A stretch of 64,000 bases of DNA from Avena insularis (GCA_023614405.1 CM042694.1:129089711-129153710), one strand, 5' to 3'. Positions 1 to 12,173 are shown, counted from the stretch's first letter. The notes: a model not told the origin generated them from the sequence alone. Numbers and translations: made by a program.

Positions 1-358
1 TTATGTGTACTAGCAAGGGGTGCAAAGATCAAGAATTGTTTCTGTTAAGAATTGAGTACTAGGAATAGCCAAAGTAGGCATGAGAGTTAAATTTGTCCAA
101 ATGACCATTCCCTCATTTTAATTCTTTTTGATTTGATTTTTTAGGAAAAGTTTGGGAATGATGTAGATGATGTTTAAATCACCTAAGAAACATTTTAGAA
201 GCAAAGGATCACACAATGATGGCAATTCAAAACAACTCATATTTTAAATGCCCACATATATGAATGCTTTCATTTTAAATTTGGAAAAGTTTTTGTTAAC
301 CCCAAATTTGTGTGATTTGATCTTTGATAAACTTGGATTGAAGTTTTGGGATGTTACA
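1..358 (-). repeat. 3' LTR (5' part only) of the minus-strand gypsy element
   Basis: On the minus strand the LTR starts TGTAACATCCC at 358 and runs out of the window at base 1. It aligns end to end with 22391-22750, with roughly seven substitutions and one 2-bp length difference by eye. Confidence 0.88.
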
Positions 359-370
359 AACCTTCCCTCC
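359..370 (-). other. Polypurine tract of the minus-strand gypsy element
   Basis: On the minus strand GGAGGGAAGGTT lies directly before the TGTAACA start of the 3' LTR. This is the expected position of the plus-strand primer for reverse transcription. Confidence 0.75.
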
Positions 371-405
371 TTAAATAAAATCTTGTCCCAAGATTTAAAA
401 GAAAA

Positions 406-1524
406 CTAGGAACTAAAGAGATTTGGGAACTCTGTCCTAATGTAATCCTCGCATTCCCAAGTGGCTTCCTCCTCGGTATGGTTGCTCCACTGAATATTGA
501 GAAACTTGATACTCCTGGTCCTGGTGGTTCTGTAGGCTTCTTCTAAGATACGAATGGGCACTTCTCGATAGGTCAGGTCATTGTTGATTTCCACTACTCT
601 GTGATCGATATTCTTGAAAACTTCAGTCTTCTCAGGCACTTCCAAGCATTTGCGAAGTAACGAGATATGGAACACATTGTGGATGGCTGACATCTCTTCC
701 GGCAATTCCAGCTGATACGATACTTCTCCTCGGCGGTTCAGAATCTTGAAAGGTCCGATATATCTGGGATCTAACTTTCCCTTCAGACTAAAGCGTTGGG
801 TTCCCTTCAATGGTGAAACCTTGAGATATACGAAATCTCCGGCATTGAAAGTCAGGTCTCTTCTTCTCTTGTCAGCATAACTCTTCTGTATGGATTGGGA
901 GGTCTTGAGGTGCTCACAAACTTTGTGAACTTTCTCTTCTGCTTCTCGGAGAATGCCGGGTCCAAAGATCTGACTCTCTCCTACTTGCGACCAATTCAAA
1001 GGGGTACGACACTTTCTCCCGTATAGGACTTCAAAGGGTGCCATATGCAAACTAGCTTGATAACTGTTGTTATATGAGAATTCTGCGAAGGGCAGGCAGT
1101 CTTCCCATTTTGATCCGTATTCGAACACACAAGCTCTAAGCATATCCTCCAATATCTGGTTGACTCTCTCAGTCTGTCCATCTGTTTGCGGGTGATAAGC
1201 GGTACTAAAATTCAACTTGGTTCCTAAACCTTCCTGAACTTTCTGCCAAAATCTTGAAGTAAACTGAGTCCCTCGATCTGATACGATGGTCTTGGGGGTT
1301 CCATGCAGACTAACAATTCTAGCAATGTACAGCTCTGCTAGCTTTGCACTCTGGTAGGTTGTCTTGACTGGTATGAAGTGGGCTACCTTGGATAGTCTAT
1401 CAACTATGACCCAGATTGAGTCATTTCCCCTACTAGAAGTAGGTAAACCGGTGATAAAGTCCATTCCGACGGAATCCCATTTCCAATCCGGAATCTGCAA
1501 TGGTTGCAACAATCCTGCAGGTCT
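406..1524 (-). pseudogene. Integrase core and chromodomain of the minus-strand gypsy pol
   Basis: This is the C-terminal part of the polyprotein. The integrase core shows the catalytic triad in context: GMDFI, then VSDRGTQFTS, then TDGQTERVNQ. After the core come a GPFKIL region and a chromodomain-like tail (FLNIQWSNHTEEEATWECED), which chromoviruses use to target histone-marked chromatin. The reading frame is open from about 1512 down to 406. An in-frame TAG at about 1526-1528 separates it from the zinc-binding N-terminus encoded upstream. In its mRNA it would be cleaved from Pol and act in the nucleus. The copy is broken but the domain is otherwise well preserved. Confidence 0.88.
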
Positions 1525-2106
1525 CTAATGCTCTGCCTTGACTCTTTGACAAATGTCACATTTGGCGATGTAGCTTCCGATCTCTCTCTTCATCTTGTGC
1601 CACCAAAATTGCTCTTTCAAATCCTGATACATCTTTGTTCCTCCGGGGTGGATAGAATAAAGAGTATCATGAGCTTCCTTCATGATAATTTCCTTCAGCT
1701 CCGAATCTGCTGGTACACAGATATGTCCCTTGTACCACAGTACACCTTCTTCGTCTTTGGTGAATCCAGGTACTTTGCCTGTACCAATACAACGTTTGAT
1801 TCCGTCGATACTTTCATTCCCTTTTGGGGCTTCCTTGATTTGGCTAATCAACATGGGTTGAAGTTCAATGCTAGCTAGGAATCCTTTGCTAACTAACTCA
1901 GTCTTGAACTGCTCCAACTCCTCATACAAACTTGGTTGCTTCTCTTGGATCATGGTGTTAAGCCTACACGGCAATCTGCTAAGAGCATCCGCTACCACAT
2001 TGGCTTTGCCGGGGTGATAGTGAATGTCAAGGTCATAATCCTTGATTAACTCTATCCATCTTCTTTGCCTCATATTCAACTCCTTCTGGGTGAAGATATA
2101 CTTCAA
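1525..2106 (-). pseudogene. RNase H tail and integrase zinc-binding domain of the minus-strand gypsy pol
   Basis: The start reads through the end of the RNase H domain ([16 protein letters not shown]). A connecting region follows, then the integrase HHCC zinc finger ([11 protein letters not shown] then [11 protein letters not shown]). It ends in a TAG just after the zinc finger, directly before the integrase core at 1512. The family context expects the frame to continue there, so the TAG is an inactivating stop. The N-terminal half of RNase H (about 2107-2270) is frame-scrambled. Confidence 0.82.
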
Positions 2107-3139
2107 GCTCTTATGATCCGAGTAAATCTCACAAATGATTACCCATCAATTAATGACGCCATGTCTTCAACGCTAGAACCACGGCTGCTAGCTCAAGATC
2201 ATGGGTCGATAGTTCTGCTCATCTTGTTTAGATGATACGCGATGACTTTGCTTTCTTGCATCAATACACATCCTAGACCAATCTTGGATGCATCACAATA
2301 TACATCAAACGGCTTCTTGATGTCTGGCATGATCAAAATTGGGGCTGATATCAATCTCTTCTTCAGCTCCTGGAAACTGGCTTCACACTTGTCTGTCCAT
2401 TCAAACTTCTTGTCCTTCTTCAATAATTGGGTCATTGGTCGGGCTATGCTCGAGAATCCTTCTACGAATTTGCGGTAATATCCCGCTAATCCGAGAAATG
2501 AACGAACTTGGGTTTGATTTGTTGGGGCTTCCCATTCTTCGACATCTTTGATCTTGCTGGGATCAACAGAGACTCCTCCGGCAGACACAATATGTCCTAG
2601 GAATCCTACTTCTTTCAGCCAAAACTCACACTTGCTGAACTTGGCATATAACTGATGCTCTCTCAGGGTTTCTAGGATGATTCTCAGATGTTTCCCATGC
2701 TCTTCTTTTGACTTGGAGTAGATAAGGATGTCGTCGATAAACACAACTACAAACTTATCTAAGAAATTCATAAAGATCTTATTCATGAGATTCATGAAAT
2801 AAGCAGGGGCATTGGTTAATCTAAAAGACATAACCGTATAATCGTATAGACCATAGCGAGTAGTAAAGGTGGTCTTTGGAATATCCGTTGCACGAATCTT
2901 AAGTTGGTGATAACCAGTCCTAAGATCAATCTTTGAGAATACCTGAGCTCCAGTCAATTGATCAAATAGATCCTCTATCTTTGCCAAGGGGTACTTGTTC
3001 TTGATGGTGACATCATTCAACTTTCTGTAGTCTGTACACAGACGGTTACCTCCATCTTTCTTGTCGACGAATAACACTGGTGATCTCCATGGCGATGCAC
3101 TTGGCTGAATCAAGTCGGTTGCTAACATGGCATCCAACT
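2107..3139 (-). pseudogene. Reverse transcriptase (main part) and degenerate RNase H start, minus-strand gypsy pol
   Basis: The frame at 2199-3137 encodes the RT palm and fingers: [38 protein letters not shown] (the DD catalytic pair) and [14 protein letters not shown]. The RNase H start is seen as [16 protein letters not shown]. The frame is lost near 2199, and RNase H continues out of frame to 2106. The upstream end at 3139 is not natural: the RT is cut by the plus-strand element at 3140 and its N-terminal codons resume at 15839. One FGLTNAP motif is altered to FRLTNAP. Confidence 0.88.
3135..3139. repeat. Target-site duplication CAACT, left copy
   Basis: The five bases CAACT precede the TG of the plus-strand LTR. 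The same CAACT follows the other LTR at 15839-15843. Removing the insert and one copy rejoins the outer reverse transcriptase reading frame. Confidence 0.93.
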
Positions 3140-6100
3140 TGTAACATCCCTAAAAATCATGTTTCAAAACTCATTCATATCATCTTTGCATCATTCATCC
3201 ATTTAGGGTTTTTCTCAAAATCATTTAGAAACACAAACTTTGGCTATGATTTCATGTAGGCAATTTATCTCAATTGGCCATCACCCTTTGAGATTTGATT
3301 GTCTATGAACTTGTTTGCTTGCCTCCATGGTTGGAAAGATTAGAAGTAGCATTTAAACCCAAGATTACAAATTTAGAAATATTTTATAAACCCTATTCCA
3401 AATATTTGCAACTAGAGCAAATCTCTGTTTATTTTGAAACCCAAGCTTGACCAAGCCTTTGCAAGGTAACCACTAGGTTATTTGATTGTTTGTGAACCCA
3501 CAGAACCCTGCAAAAATCCCCAAAGAAGTTTGAATTCAAAAGGATTTGAATTCATATCAAATTCTATTCAGAAAATGGAATTAGAAAAGAAAAGCTTAAA
3601 CAAAAGAAAAGGCGAGCGGCATCGCCCAAAGCAGACATCGAGCCCAACAAGCCCACCCGGGATCTCCTTTTCCTTCTCACGCTACGAGCACACGCAGAGA
3701 CGCCGACACCGACCCCACCAACACCTCGCACTTCTTCACCGACGAAGCGGGCCCATCCACGTCGTCTCGTCTTCCCAGATCGCGCTGCGACCGTCGCCGC
3801 AGCGATGAAGGCCGGTAATGGCGCGCGTAAATGGGCATTAAAACTCGGCGCTTCGTCGATTCCCGGCTATAAGATCCTCTCGCCGCGATCTTTTCCCCAG
3901 ACACCTCGCTCACTCCGCCACCAGTGCCCTCAATCAGCTTTGCACCGCCGCATGAGCCTCTCCGGCGATCGATTCCGTGAGTCCAGATCTCCCTCGCCTC
4001 TCGTTTACAATCTGACTTAGCGTGTCTTTGCGCATCTCCGACCTCACTAGTCCGTCTGCTTGCCCAGTCGCCGGTTCCACTTGATACGCAACCACCGCTG
4101 CTCGCACGAACTCCGGCGAACTCCGTGGTAAGTCCGCATCACGCTTTCTAGTTCACGCACATAGCTCGCTCGACTCTGTGAATCTAACCGTGTCCTCGCT
4201 TGCCTTGGGGTGATCCACAACCACGCAACCCGCGCCACGGCAACTCCGGCGAGCAATCTAGGACAGCCCCGAGCACCCCTTGACCAACCGCGAGTACGAC
4301 GAGCTTCGCCGTGACCTCCTGAGCCCGGTGAGCTGCTCCTCCTTCTCCCTCGCCGTCTACATCATCGGCAACGTCATCGACCGATTCGCCGCCGGTATAC
4401 CGCTCGCCGCCGATTTCGCCGGTCGATAAGAACCGTTAGATCTGCATCTCGATGGCTTAGATAGAATGACTAATCGAAGAATGCAGCGTTGATCTGAGCC
4501 GCACCTGCCTTTAGATCCAGCGTCTGTATCGCTCGATCGAACCGAACCGATGCGGCGAATAAGAACATGACGCGTGGCTAGGTTAGATCTGGAAATAGAA
4601 TTTAAAACCAGAAATTTGATCCAAATTCAATTGCCTATATCTTTTGAATTCCACGTTGGAATTTTGCAAACTTTATACCGTTGATTCAGAAAACAAGACC
4701 TTTCTGCCTATCTAATTTGTTTAGCAAATAGTAACCATTTGATTGGCTTAAATTGCAGAGACTTGTTTGAGGCCTTTTTAAGTATAGATTTAGTTTAGTA
4801 TTTTTGTTTAGGGTTAAATTTTGTTTAGTTGGTAAACTAGTGGCTTGCTAAGTTTCTGTATTCATGTACTTGCTTGGTTGAGTTTTCAAAATCATCACTT
4901 GGTAGATTCATGCATGCATGCATTCATACTATTTCTTGTTTGTATATATTTGTGTGTAATTGTGTGCTACAACTTTGTGTGTAGATTTTGCTAGTGATTG
5001 TGATTGTGATTTAGTGCTACTCTCCACACTACCAAGGCAAGTGATATCATCATGAATATTCCATTCCTATATTTTATTTATGCATTAGTAATATTTTTCT
5101 AAGTATAGGACTTGCATGGTTATTTGCTAAGAACAAGCTATGCTTTGGGAAAACCTATTAGGTGAAGCCTTAGTGAAAATTTCCTAAGTCTAGATTCCTA
5201 TTACTATCATGCTTAGCCTAGCTACTAGAAAACAAGGGTGGTTTATATATTCACTATGGAAAAATTTCTAAGTCTAAGGACTTATGTTTTTGTAAAATAA
5301 AACAACTAAGTTAATGAACCACCTGGGTGGAATGGAAGGAATGGCTTATGTTGAGTGGTTCACAAGGCCATGGACTTGGCTTGTGTATCTCACTTGTGGA
5401 TGGCCACCCAGGAAACAAAGAGATTTGAGATGTCAAATGCTGAGAAGCTTCAAGTGCAACCACTTGGCATTATGGGCTCTGCCATGATCTTAGGATGCTA
5501 GAACTTAGTCTCTTGGACAGAGGGTGGTAGATGGGTTGTTAGGTTGGAACGCGTCCATTTGACTAAGGAAAGGCTACTGAAGGATCATTCTTGGGAAACC
5601 AAGGCTTGTGGGGAAAGTGCACCACCTCTGCAGAGTGTAAAACCTAAGTACTTAGCCATGTCCCTGGTAAAGGACAATTTGAGCATCAAGACATGGAAAC
5701 TTCAAGAATCTCATCACTCCAATTTCTAAATAAAACTTGTGGGTGAACAAAGGGATAAAAGGATCTTCATCATTGATTGCTAGATGCCCTGAGTGGATCT
5801 AGAGTTTTTGTTTGATAGATGCCTTGGGTGTTTTGCCAAGTAAATCTTCAGTCCTTGATTAGTAGATGCCTGAGTGGATCTTCAGTCTTGGATTGAAGAT
5901 GTCTTGGAAAGTTTTACCAAACAAAACTTAGTATTTTCAAAAGTTAAGGAAAAATCTATTTTGAGCAATGCAAGCCTAAGCTCCACCAGCCAAAAGCATA
6001 TAGTATTATAGTCCACTTAATTATATACTAAGGTATCACTTGCCAATACTATTCCAAAGTATTGTCCCTTGTGGCTGTAACTTATGATGTTGCAGGTTAC

Positions 6101-6372
6101 TCTGATGATGATTAGGTGTCATGAGTCTACACTCAACATGCTTGCCTGTGTCACATGAAGATGAAGACTTATGTTTATTTACTTATTCCATAAACTCTTG
6201 TACTAGGCCTTTGGCCATGAGTTGTAAAAGACTATGTTTTATCTCTGGAATGACTGTAATAAACGACCTTTGTATCTGTGTACTTCATCTTAAACTGTGG
6301 ATGCTAGCAATGATCCAGGGACTAGCATTGCAATCACAGGGATCTTTTCCTTTACAAAGGAGGGATCTTACA
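3140..6372 (+). repeat. 5' LTR of the nested gypsy element (3233 bp)
   Basis: It begins TGTAACATCC and ends GGGATCTTACA, with the PBS two bases downstream. It pairs with 12603-15838. The first 450 bp and last 1.7 kb are AT-rich and nearly identical to the partner. The middle (about 3600-4570) is GC-rich, CpG-dense and full of small indels relative to the partner. No real gene is seen inside; the open frames there are chance frames. Confidence 0.93.
3868..3873 (+). promoter_or_regulatory. Probable TATA box of the nested element's 5' LTR
   Basis: TATAAG in the context CGGCTATAAGATCCTC, at the GC-rich/CpG-rich part of the LTR, is repeated at 13315-13320 in the other LTR. Its placement fits a U3/R boundary, but no transcript evidence is available. 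Confidence 0.45.
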
Positions 6373-6374
6373 GA

Positions 6375-6386
6375 TGGTATCAGAGC
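6375..6386 (+). other. Primer-binding site (initiator tRNA-Met)
   Basis: TGGTATCAGAGC lies two bases after the LTR end. It is the standard complement to the 3' end of plant initiator tRNA-Met. Confidence 0.9.
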
Positions 6387-6510
6387 ACTGTGGTTGTGTA
6401 GGATTATGACCCTAGGATTGGAAACCACTAAGGAAAATTTTAACTTCTTCTACACTTGTCTATTCTTCTCAGAACTTTTCTAATCTTCTCATTCTCATCT
6501 CTATTTGTAG

Positions 6511-7012
6511 ATGAACTCCGTCAACGGCCGTGAAGAAAGGACCACTCATGACCATGACCTTGGAGTGTGAGACTGAGTTTCCCAAGATTCTCAAGGACCT
6601 CATGGAGACCATGGGAGTACATGGTGCAGTAGTGTACAAGGGCTTTCCAGTAATGGAGGAAGGAATGGAGTATTGGTGGGTGCAACTTCACTTGTACAAG
6701 AATAAGGAAGACAACCACAAAGAAAAGGGCTTCTGCATGTACACCAACACTTTTATGCACACCACATTCTTTGAGTCAAAAGAAGTAGCTTGGAAGACTA
6801 TCAAGGAACTAAGTGCTAGAGTCAAGTGCAAGATGCTCAACCTCCAAAAAGACTTAGAGAAAGAGAAGGAACATACCCAAGAGTTGGAAGTCACCAACCA
6901 ATCCTTAAGAGGAGATATCATAGACTTAGTGATAGAAGCATGTGAACAAGATAGGGTGATTGCCACTAGGAACATTGTGTTAGCCACCAGATCCAATGAG
7001 ATAGGATTGTAA
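6511..7012 (+). pseudogene. Extra ORF upstream of gag, first segment (nested gypsy)
   Basis: An ATG at 6511 directly follows an AG (ctatttgtag). After about six codons a one-base shift is needed to enter the long frame (about 6530-7012). That frame encodes a WWVQLHLYKNK stretch, a segment rich in aromatic residues and a C-terminal charged helical region (LQKDLEKEKEHTQELE) predicted to form a coiled coil. It is not gag or pol and has no family I can name with confidence. Its position between PBS and gag matches the extra ORF of the outer element (17848-18615). A possible splice donor (GTAAGC) sits at its end near 7008. It may be exon 1 of a spliced leader gene. Confidence 0.55.
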
Positions 7013-7199
7013 GCGCTTCGTTAGTTGACCACCACCTATCACCTTATTTTCCAAAATAAGACCTTAAATAAGTTTGAACCTTGGTTGATGTAATGGATTT
7101 ATGTATTCATGACTTGTGTGATTTTGTGGTTATGCTTGAATGTTTGTCTTGTTTAATTTAAATTTGTGTTGTTCTAACCTTTCAATCTTATAAATAGAT

Positions 7200-8042
7200 G
7201 CCTATTGCCATCAGCACTGTTGAGGAGTTCCAGGCTACCCGTTTTGGTCCTCGTATCGTAGAGCTTACTACTTTACTCGATCTCCTCTTCCTATCATTAC
7301 GGTGCACCCACTCACCAAGTTTGAGAGGAAGGACCTTTGGGGATTCAAGGTGAACCAGCCAGGCGCTTGACGAGAGCCTACTACGGAGGCCATCGTCTTC
7401 AAGCTTATGCGATGACGGGAGAGAGGCATGGAAGTTGTCATGCAGGATCGATAGGACGACTGTTAGGACGTCACTCCCGACAGGTTAGAGGCACTCACTT
7501 CCACGCCTTCGGAAGGCGTGATGATGACGGAGAGTCCATTGACTTTGAGGACGACTCGAGGGTCACAGCAAAGCCGATACGCCTGTACCTCCAGGACTTA
7601 GAGACTCTTATTAGGCACGTGGATACCGATAGGACCAACGTCATGCTTAGTAATGACGAGCTCCAGGTGCAGCCATGAGAAGGACAAGCTCTTCGGCAAA
7701 GCAGGACGAGATAGTCAAGGATATGGAGGCAAAGTTCGAGACCCAAGACCGTAAGTTCAAGAGTCAAGAGAAGCGTGTCCAGGATAGGAACAAGAGGATT
7801 CGTGATATGACCGAGGAACTACAGTCCAAGGACTTCGAGTTAGAGCAGCAGCAGACAGTGATTGAGAGGCTTCATTCCCAGAAGAGGGCTCTCAAGGCCA
7901 AGATCGACTCTTTGACCACTACCATCGAGGAGAACAAGACCGCAATGGAGAACGCAGGTCTTACCTTTGTCGAGGAGGAGATTGATCTTGACAGTAGATT
8001 TGACTACTCGTTATCTTTATTTACCGCACTTGTTATTTTTTA
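7200..8042 (+). pseudogene. Extra ORF upstream of gag, second segment with coiled coil (nested gypsy)
   Basis: An ATG at 7200 follows TAAATAG, again an AG|ATG junction. The frame is broken several times between 7240 and 7490. It becomes clear from about 7490 (FEDDSRVTAKPIRLYLQD) and, after another shift near 7675, encodes about 115 residues. Those residues are rich in K, E, Q and R (VKDMEAKFETQDRKFKSQ onward), typical of a long coiled coil, and end in TAA at 8041-8043. The function is unknown. Coiled-coil structure suggests multimerisation, perhaps with Gag; this is inference only. Confidence 0.5.
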
Positions 8043-8212
8043 ACTTATTGTTGTACCATACGACATGTGGATGGCTTGCCACTTGTATGTTTGTACTTTG
8101 AGATTTTTGTTATCTTGTTGTTTAGATTTTATCCTTGTGTTGCATGTGTGATGTATTGTGCATAAATCATGTAAGGGTATCTCATTCTTATCTCTATATA
8201 AATAAACCACAG

Positions 8213-8825
8213 ATGCCTCCCCGTCGCGCAAACACCAACCCCAACCCCAACATTACCCCGGAAATGCAACAAATGATGAATGCACAGCTTATGCAAATGA
8301 TGACGACGTTCATCCAGAACCAGAACAACAACAACAACCCCAACAACAACAATAACAACAATAACAACAACAACAACAACCCTCCGGTTTTGATATGCTC
8401 ACCAGATTTCAAGTCCGAGGCCAGCTAAGTTTTTAGGAACGACTGATCCCATGGTGGCCAATGATTGGCTACGTTACGTGAACAAAGACTTAGTGACCGA
8501 GGATGCAGATGCTGAAAAGGTCAGTTGCAGACATCTGTTGGAAGGACCAGCCGCATGGTGGGACAATTTCGATTACGCCTATTGATGAGGTGACTTGGGC
8601 TATATTTGAAGATGGCTTTCAGACTACTCATATCTCACCGGTATGATGAGCCGAAAAAGAAGGAATTTCACAACTTTGAAGCGCCACCACCAAGTGGCTG
8701 AATACATCGAAGAGTTCAACAATCAAGCACTATGCACCGGATGAGGTTGACACGATGCCAAAAGGAAGGAAAAGTTTCTAGAAGGCTTGAATGATGAGCT
8801 AAATCTGCGGTAATTTGCATGGCGT
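8213..8825 (+). pseudogene. Gag N-terminal part, nested gypsy element
   Basis: The start ATG at 8213 follows CCACAG, a good 3' splice-site sequence. The N-terminus is MPPRRANTNPNPN, then a low-complexity asparagine run from an (AAC/AAT)n tract at about 8323-8382. The frame is lost near 8386. The retrotransposon gag core continues in other frames through 8430-8820 and is recognisable from NDWLRYV and LLEGPAAWWDNF. Gag would form the virus-like particle in the cytoplasm. At least three shifts are present. Confidence 0.75.
8323..8382 (+). repeat. (AAC/AAT)n microsatellite coding poly-asparagine
   Basis: About 60 bases of AAC and AAT triplets lie inside gag and encode an Asn run. The antisense poly-Leu frame is an artefact. 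Confidence 0.9.
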
Positions 8826-10019
8826 ATGTTCCAACTTACCGGTCATTTGTGTGACAAGGCTATTGTGGAGAATAAAATGAAGCAAGTCGAGAGTAAGAAG
8901 AGGAAACACCGACAAGCACAGCTGGGATCATCTCATAAACGATCTCACCATGATGATAGTGTCATTTCGGGATCCCACAGGCATGAGAAGTTTAACAAAC
9001 ACCACAATCACAATCGTCATGACAACAAGCATCATCGCATCATGAAAATGATAAGTACAAGAACCACAAGAGTGGATATAAGAGCCACCAAGGAAGTGGA
9101 AGTCAGCCTAAGACGGACATCACCAGTCGAATGCTACAAATGCAAGAAGGGGCATTATGCTAATAAGTGCCCTGAAAAGAAAGTTGAAGGACCTAACAAG
9201 CCAAATCCTTTTCAGAAAGGACAGGTTAACCACATCAATGTGGAGGAGGTCTTTGAAGAGCCTGATGCTGTTGCTGGTAAGTTCAGACTCAATTCCATCT
9301 CAGCATTTGTACTCTTTGACACTGGTGCATCTCATTCATTCATATCTAAAGCATTTGTCGAAAGAAATGAACTACCGGTAGAAACCATTGGGTGTCCTAT
9401 AAGAGTAAGTTCTCCTGGTGGAGAAATGATAGTAAACTCAGGATGCCATGACCTAGTCATAGAGTTTGGAAAACATAAGTTTCCAGTGAACCTAATAATC
9501 CTAAATTCCCAAGGATTGGATGTGATTTTGGGAATGGATTGGATGACTAAGTATAAGGGAGTACTAGATTGTGCAAATCATACAGTTTCACTCACAACCC
9601 CTGAAGGTAAGAGGATAATATTCAAGTCCAACTTTAAATCAAAAGGGAGCAAGCTGAATTCTCTTAAGGGGGTTAGCATGGACACGGTGCCAATTGTGTG
9701 TGAGTATCCGGATGTGTTCCCGGAAGAATTACCAGGAATGCCACCAGATAGAGATGTGGAGTTTATAATAGATTTGGTACCAGGTTCTGGACCAAGGGCA
9801 AAGAGGCCTTATAAAATGTCAGTTGACGAACATAAAGAAATCAAGAAACAACTTGGAGAACAATTGCAGAAAGGATTCATCCAGCCAAGTTCTTCATCTT
9901 GGGGAGCTCCAGTTTTGTTCGTAGAAAAGAGAGATAGAACTCAAAGACTATGCATAGATTACCGTTCTCTTCAACGAGGTAACCATCAAGAACAAATATC
10001 CTTTGCCAAGAATCAATGA
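8826..10019 (+). pseudogene. Gag zinc knuckle, aspartic protease and RT start, nested gypsy element
   Basis: One open frame of about 397 codons holds, in order, a basic His-rich gag tail, a CCHC zinc knuckle (CYKCKKGHYANKCPEKK, about residues 102-118) and a retroviral aspartic protease (LFDTGASHSF, about residue 163; later VILGMDW). A linker (CEYPDVFPEELPGMPPDRD) and the RT N-terminus ([19 protein letters not shown]) follow. The RT frame is lost near 9985 by a small indel. The protease would process the polyprotein. The catalytic DTGA is intact. Confidence 0.88.
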
Positions 10020-10623
10020 CTTGTTTGATCAGCTAGAAGGAGCTTGTGTGTTCTCGAAGATTGATCTTCGGTCAGGCTATTTTCAACTCAAGATAAGAGA
10101 GCAAGACATACCTAAAACAGCCTTCACCACGAGGTATGGATTGTATGAGTACACGGTGATGCCTTTTGGATTAACCAACGCTCCAGCATACTTCATGAAT
10201 ATGATGAATAAAGTGTTCATGGAATTTCTCGACAAGTTCGTTGTCGTTTTCATCGATGACATCCTAGTCTACTCCAAGAGCAAGGAAGAACATGAAAGAC
10301 ATCTACGCTTGATACTTGAGAAACTAAGGGAACATAAACTTTATGCTAAGTTCAGCAAGTGTGAGTTTTGGTTAGAGGAAGTTGGATTTCTTGGTCATGT
10401 TATGACAAAGGATGGTGTAGCAGTTGATCCTGCTAAGGTTTCAGCCGTAATAGAATGGGAATCTCCTAAGAATGTAAAAGAGGTTCGTAGTTTCCTTGGT
10501 TTAGCAGGTTACTACAGAAGATTCATTGAAAATTTTTCTAAGGTTGCTAAACCAATGACAGAATTGTTAAAGAAAGATAAGAAATTTGCTTGGTGGGATG
10601 TGAACTCAGCTTTCAAGAATTAA
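10003..10623 (+). pseudogene. Reverse transcriptase core, nested gypsy element
   Basis: The frame of about 206 codons covers the RT palm: [29 protein letters not shown] and [14 protein letters not shown] (catalytic DD). It continues into [17 protein letters not shown] and the connection domain, and ends early at a stop in 10621-10623. The N-terminal RT residues are in the preceding frame (8826-10019) and RNase H is in the following one. All catalytic motifs seen are intact, so the lesions are frameshifts only. Confidence 0.88.
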
Positions 10624-10632
10624 AGAAGAGAC

Positions 10633-11030
10633 TTGTGTCAAGACCGATCATGTTTACCAGATTTGGAAAAGGATTTCCAAGTATATTGTGATGCTTCTCA
10701 TCAAGGATTAGGAGCCGTACTTATGCAAGGCGGAAAAGTTGTGGCTTATGCCTCGAGACAACTCAAAACTCATGAAGTAAATTATCCTACTCATGATTTA
10801 GAGTTATCATTGTCCATGCACTCAAGACATGGAGACACTACCTTTTGGGAAAACGTTGTGAAGTGTTCACCGACCATAAGAGCTTGAAATATATCTTCAC
10901 CCAGAAGGAGATCAATATGAGACAAAGAAGATGGCTAGAACTTATCAAGGATTACGACTTGAGTTTGCAATACCACCCAGTAAAGCAAATGTAGTAGCAG
11001 ATGCTCTAAGTCGAAAGCGTTTGTAAATGG
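10633..11030 (+). pseudogene. RNase H domain, nested gypsy element
   Basis: It is recognised from [17 protein letters not shown] and [20 protein letters not shown], which supply the first catalytic Asp and the Glu. The frame breaks near 10810 and again later. The end ([14 protein letters not shown], then a VADALS-type end near 10985-11020) is readable in other frames. It degrades the RNA template during reverse transcription. At least two frameshifts make it non-coding as it stands. Confidence 0.8.
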
Positions 11031-11057
11031 CCTTACCAAAGGTGAATTGCCGATGAC

Positions 11058-12173
11058 TTGTGTAAGCAATTCAAGGAACTCAGGTTGGAGATTGTGCGGA
11101 AGGACATCTCATGTCTTTGGATGTTCAACCCACTGCTGGATAAGATTAAAGAAGCCCAAAAGATGGATAAAGAAATCGAAGAGATTAAGGAAAAGATTAG
11201 CCAAGGGAAGGCTAAAAGTTTCCATATGGACGAACAAGGTACTTTATGGCACAGGAAACGTATTTGTGTTCCACAAGATCCGGAAATGCGGAAACTGATT
11301 TTACAAGAAGCCCATAACTCTCCATATTCTATTCACCCGGGAAACACCAAAATGTACATGGATATGAAAGAAATATTTTGGTGGAACAATCTTAAAAGGG
11401 ACATCGCCGAACATATTGCTTTGTGTGATGTGTGTAGTAGAGTGAAAGCGGAGCATCAGAAACCAGCAGGTTTGCTTCAACCAATGCCTATTCCTGAGTG
11501 GAAGTGGGAAAATATTGGTATGGATTTCATCTTGGATTACCAAGGACCAGGTCGGTATGATTCCATATGGGTAGTAGTAGATCGCCTAACTAAAGTGGCT
11601 CATTTTATACCCGTAAAGACAACTTATACTAGTGCCAAGTTAGCCAAAATCTACATGAGCAGAATTGTATGCCTTCACGGTGTACCTAAGAGTATTGTGT
11701 CTGATAGAGGAACTCAGTTCACTTCTCACTTTTGGAGACAACTTCATGAATCTTTAGGGACGAGATTGGAATTCAGCACTGCTTTTCATCCTGAAACTGA
11801 TGGACAAACAGAAAGGACTAATCAAATTCTTGAAGACATGTTGAGGGCATGTGCCCTAGACTATGGAGCAAGTTGGGATGAAAGTCCTTACGCAGAGTTC
11901 TCTTACAACAACAATACCAAACTAGTATTGGGATGGCACCATTTGAGTTTCTATACGGAAGAAAGTGTACCACCCCATTGCTATGGAATGGTGTGGGAGA
12001 AAGAAGTTTGTTTGGACCAGATCTTATCAAAGACGCCGAAGAAAAGGTCAAATTGGTTAGAGACAGTTGAAGATAGCACGGTCTCGGCGGAAAAGCTACG
12101 AGATGTTAAGCGGGAAATCACCTCTGAAGTTGGGGATAAAGCTTATCTTAGAGTATCACCACTCGTGGAGTGA
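11058..12173 (+). pseudogene. Integrase, nested gypsy element
   Basis: A long open frame starts in the RNase H/integrase linker. The HHCC zinc finger (EAHNSPYSIHPGN then CDVCSRVKAEH) is followed by the catalytic core: GMDFI, VSDRGTQFTS and TDGQTERTNQ supply D, D and E. The frame drifts after AEFSYNN (about 11910), where the usual family sequence is replaced by out-of-frame residues. It ends at 12171-12173. The distal integrase part (GPFNILSRKGE-like) continues out of frame to 12330. Confidence 0.85.

Noticed and set aside
8194..8412. Minus-strand frame with a long leucine run resembling a membrane segment
   Set aside because: It is the antisense of the (AAC)n tract in gag.
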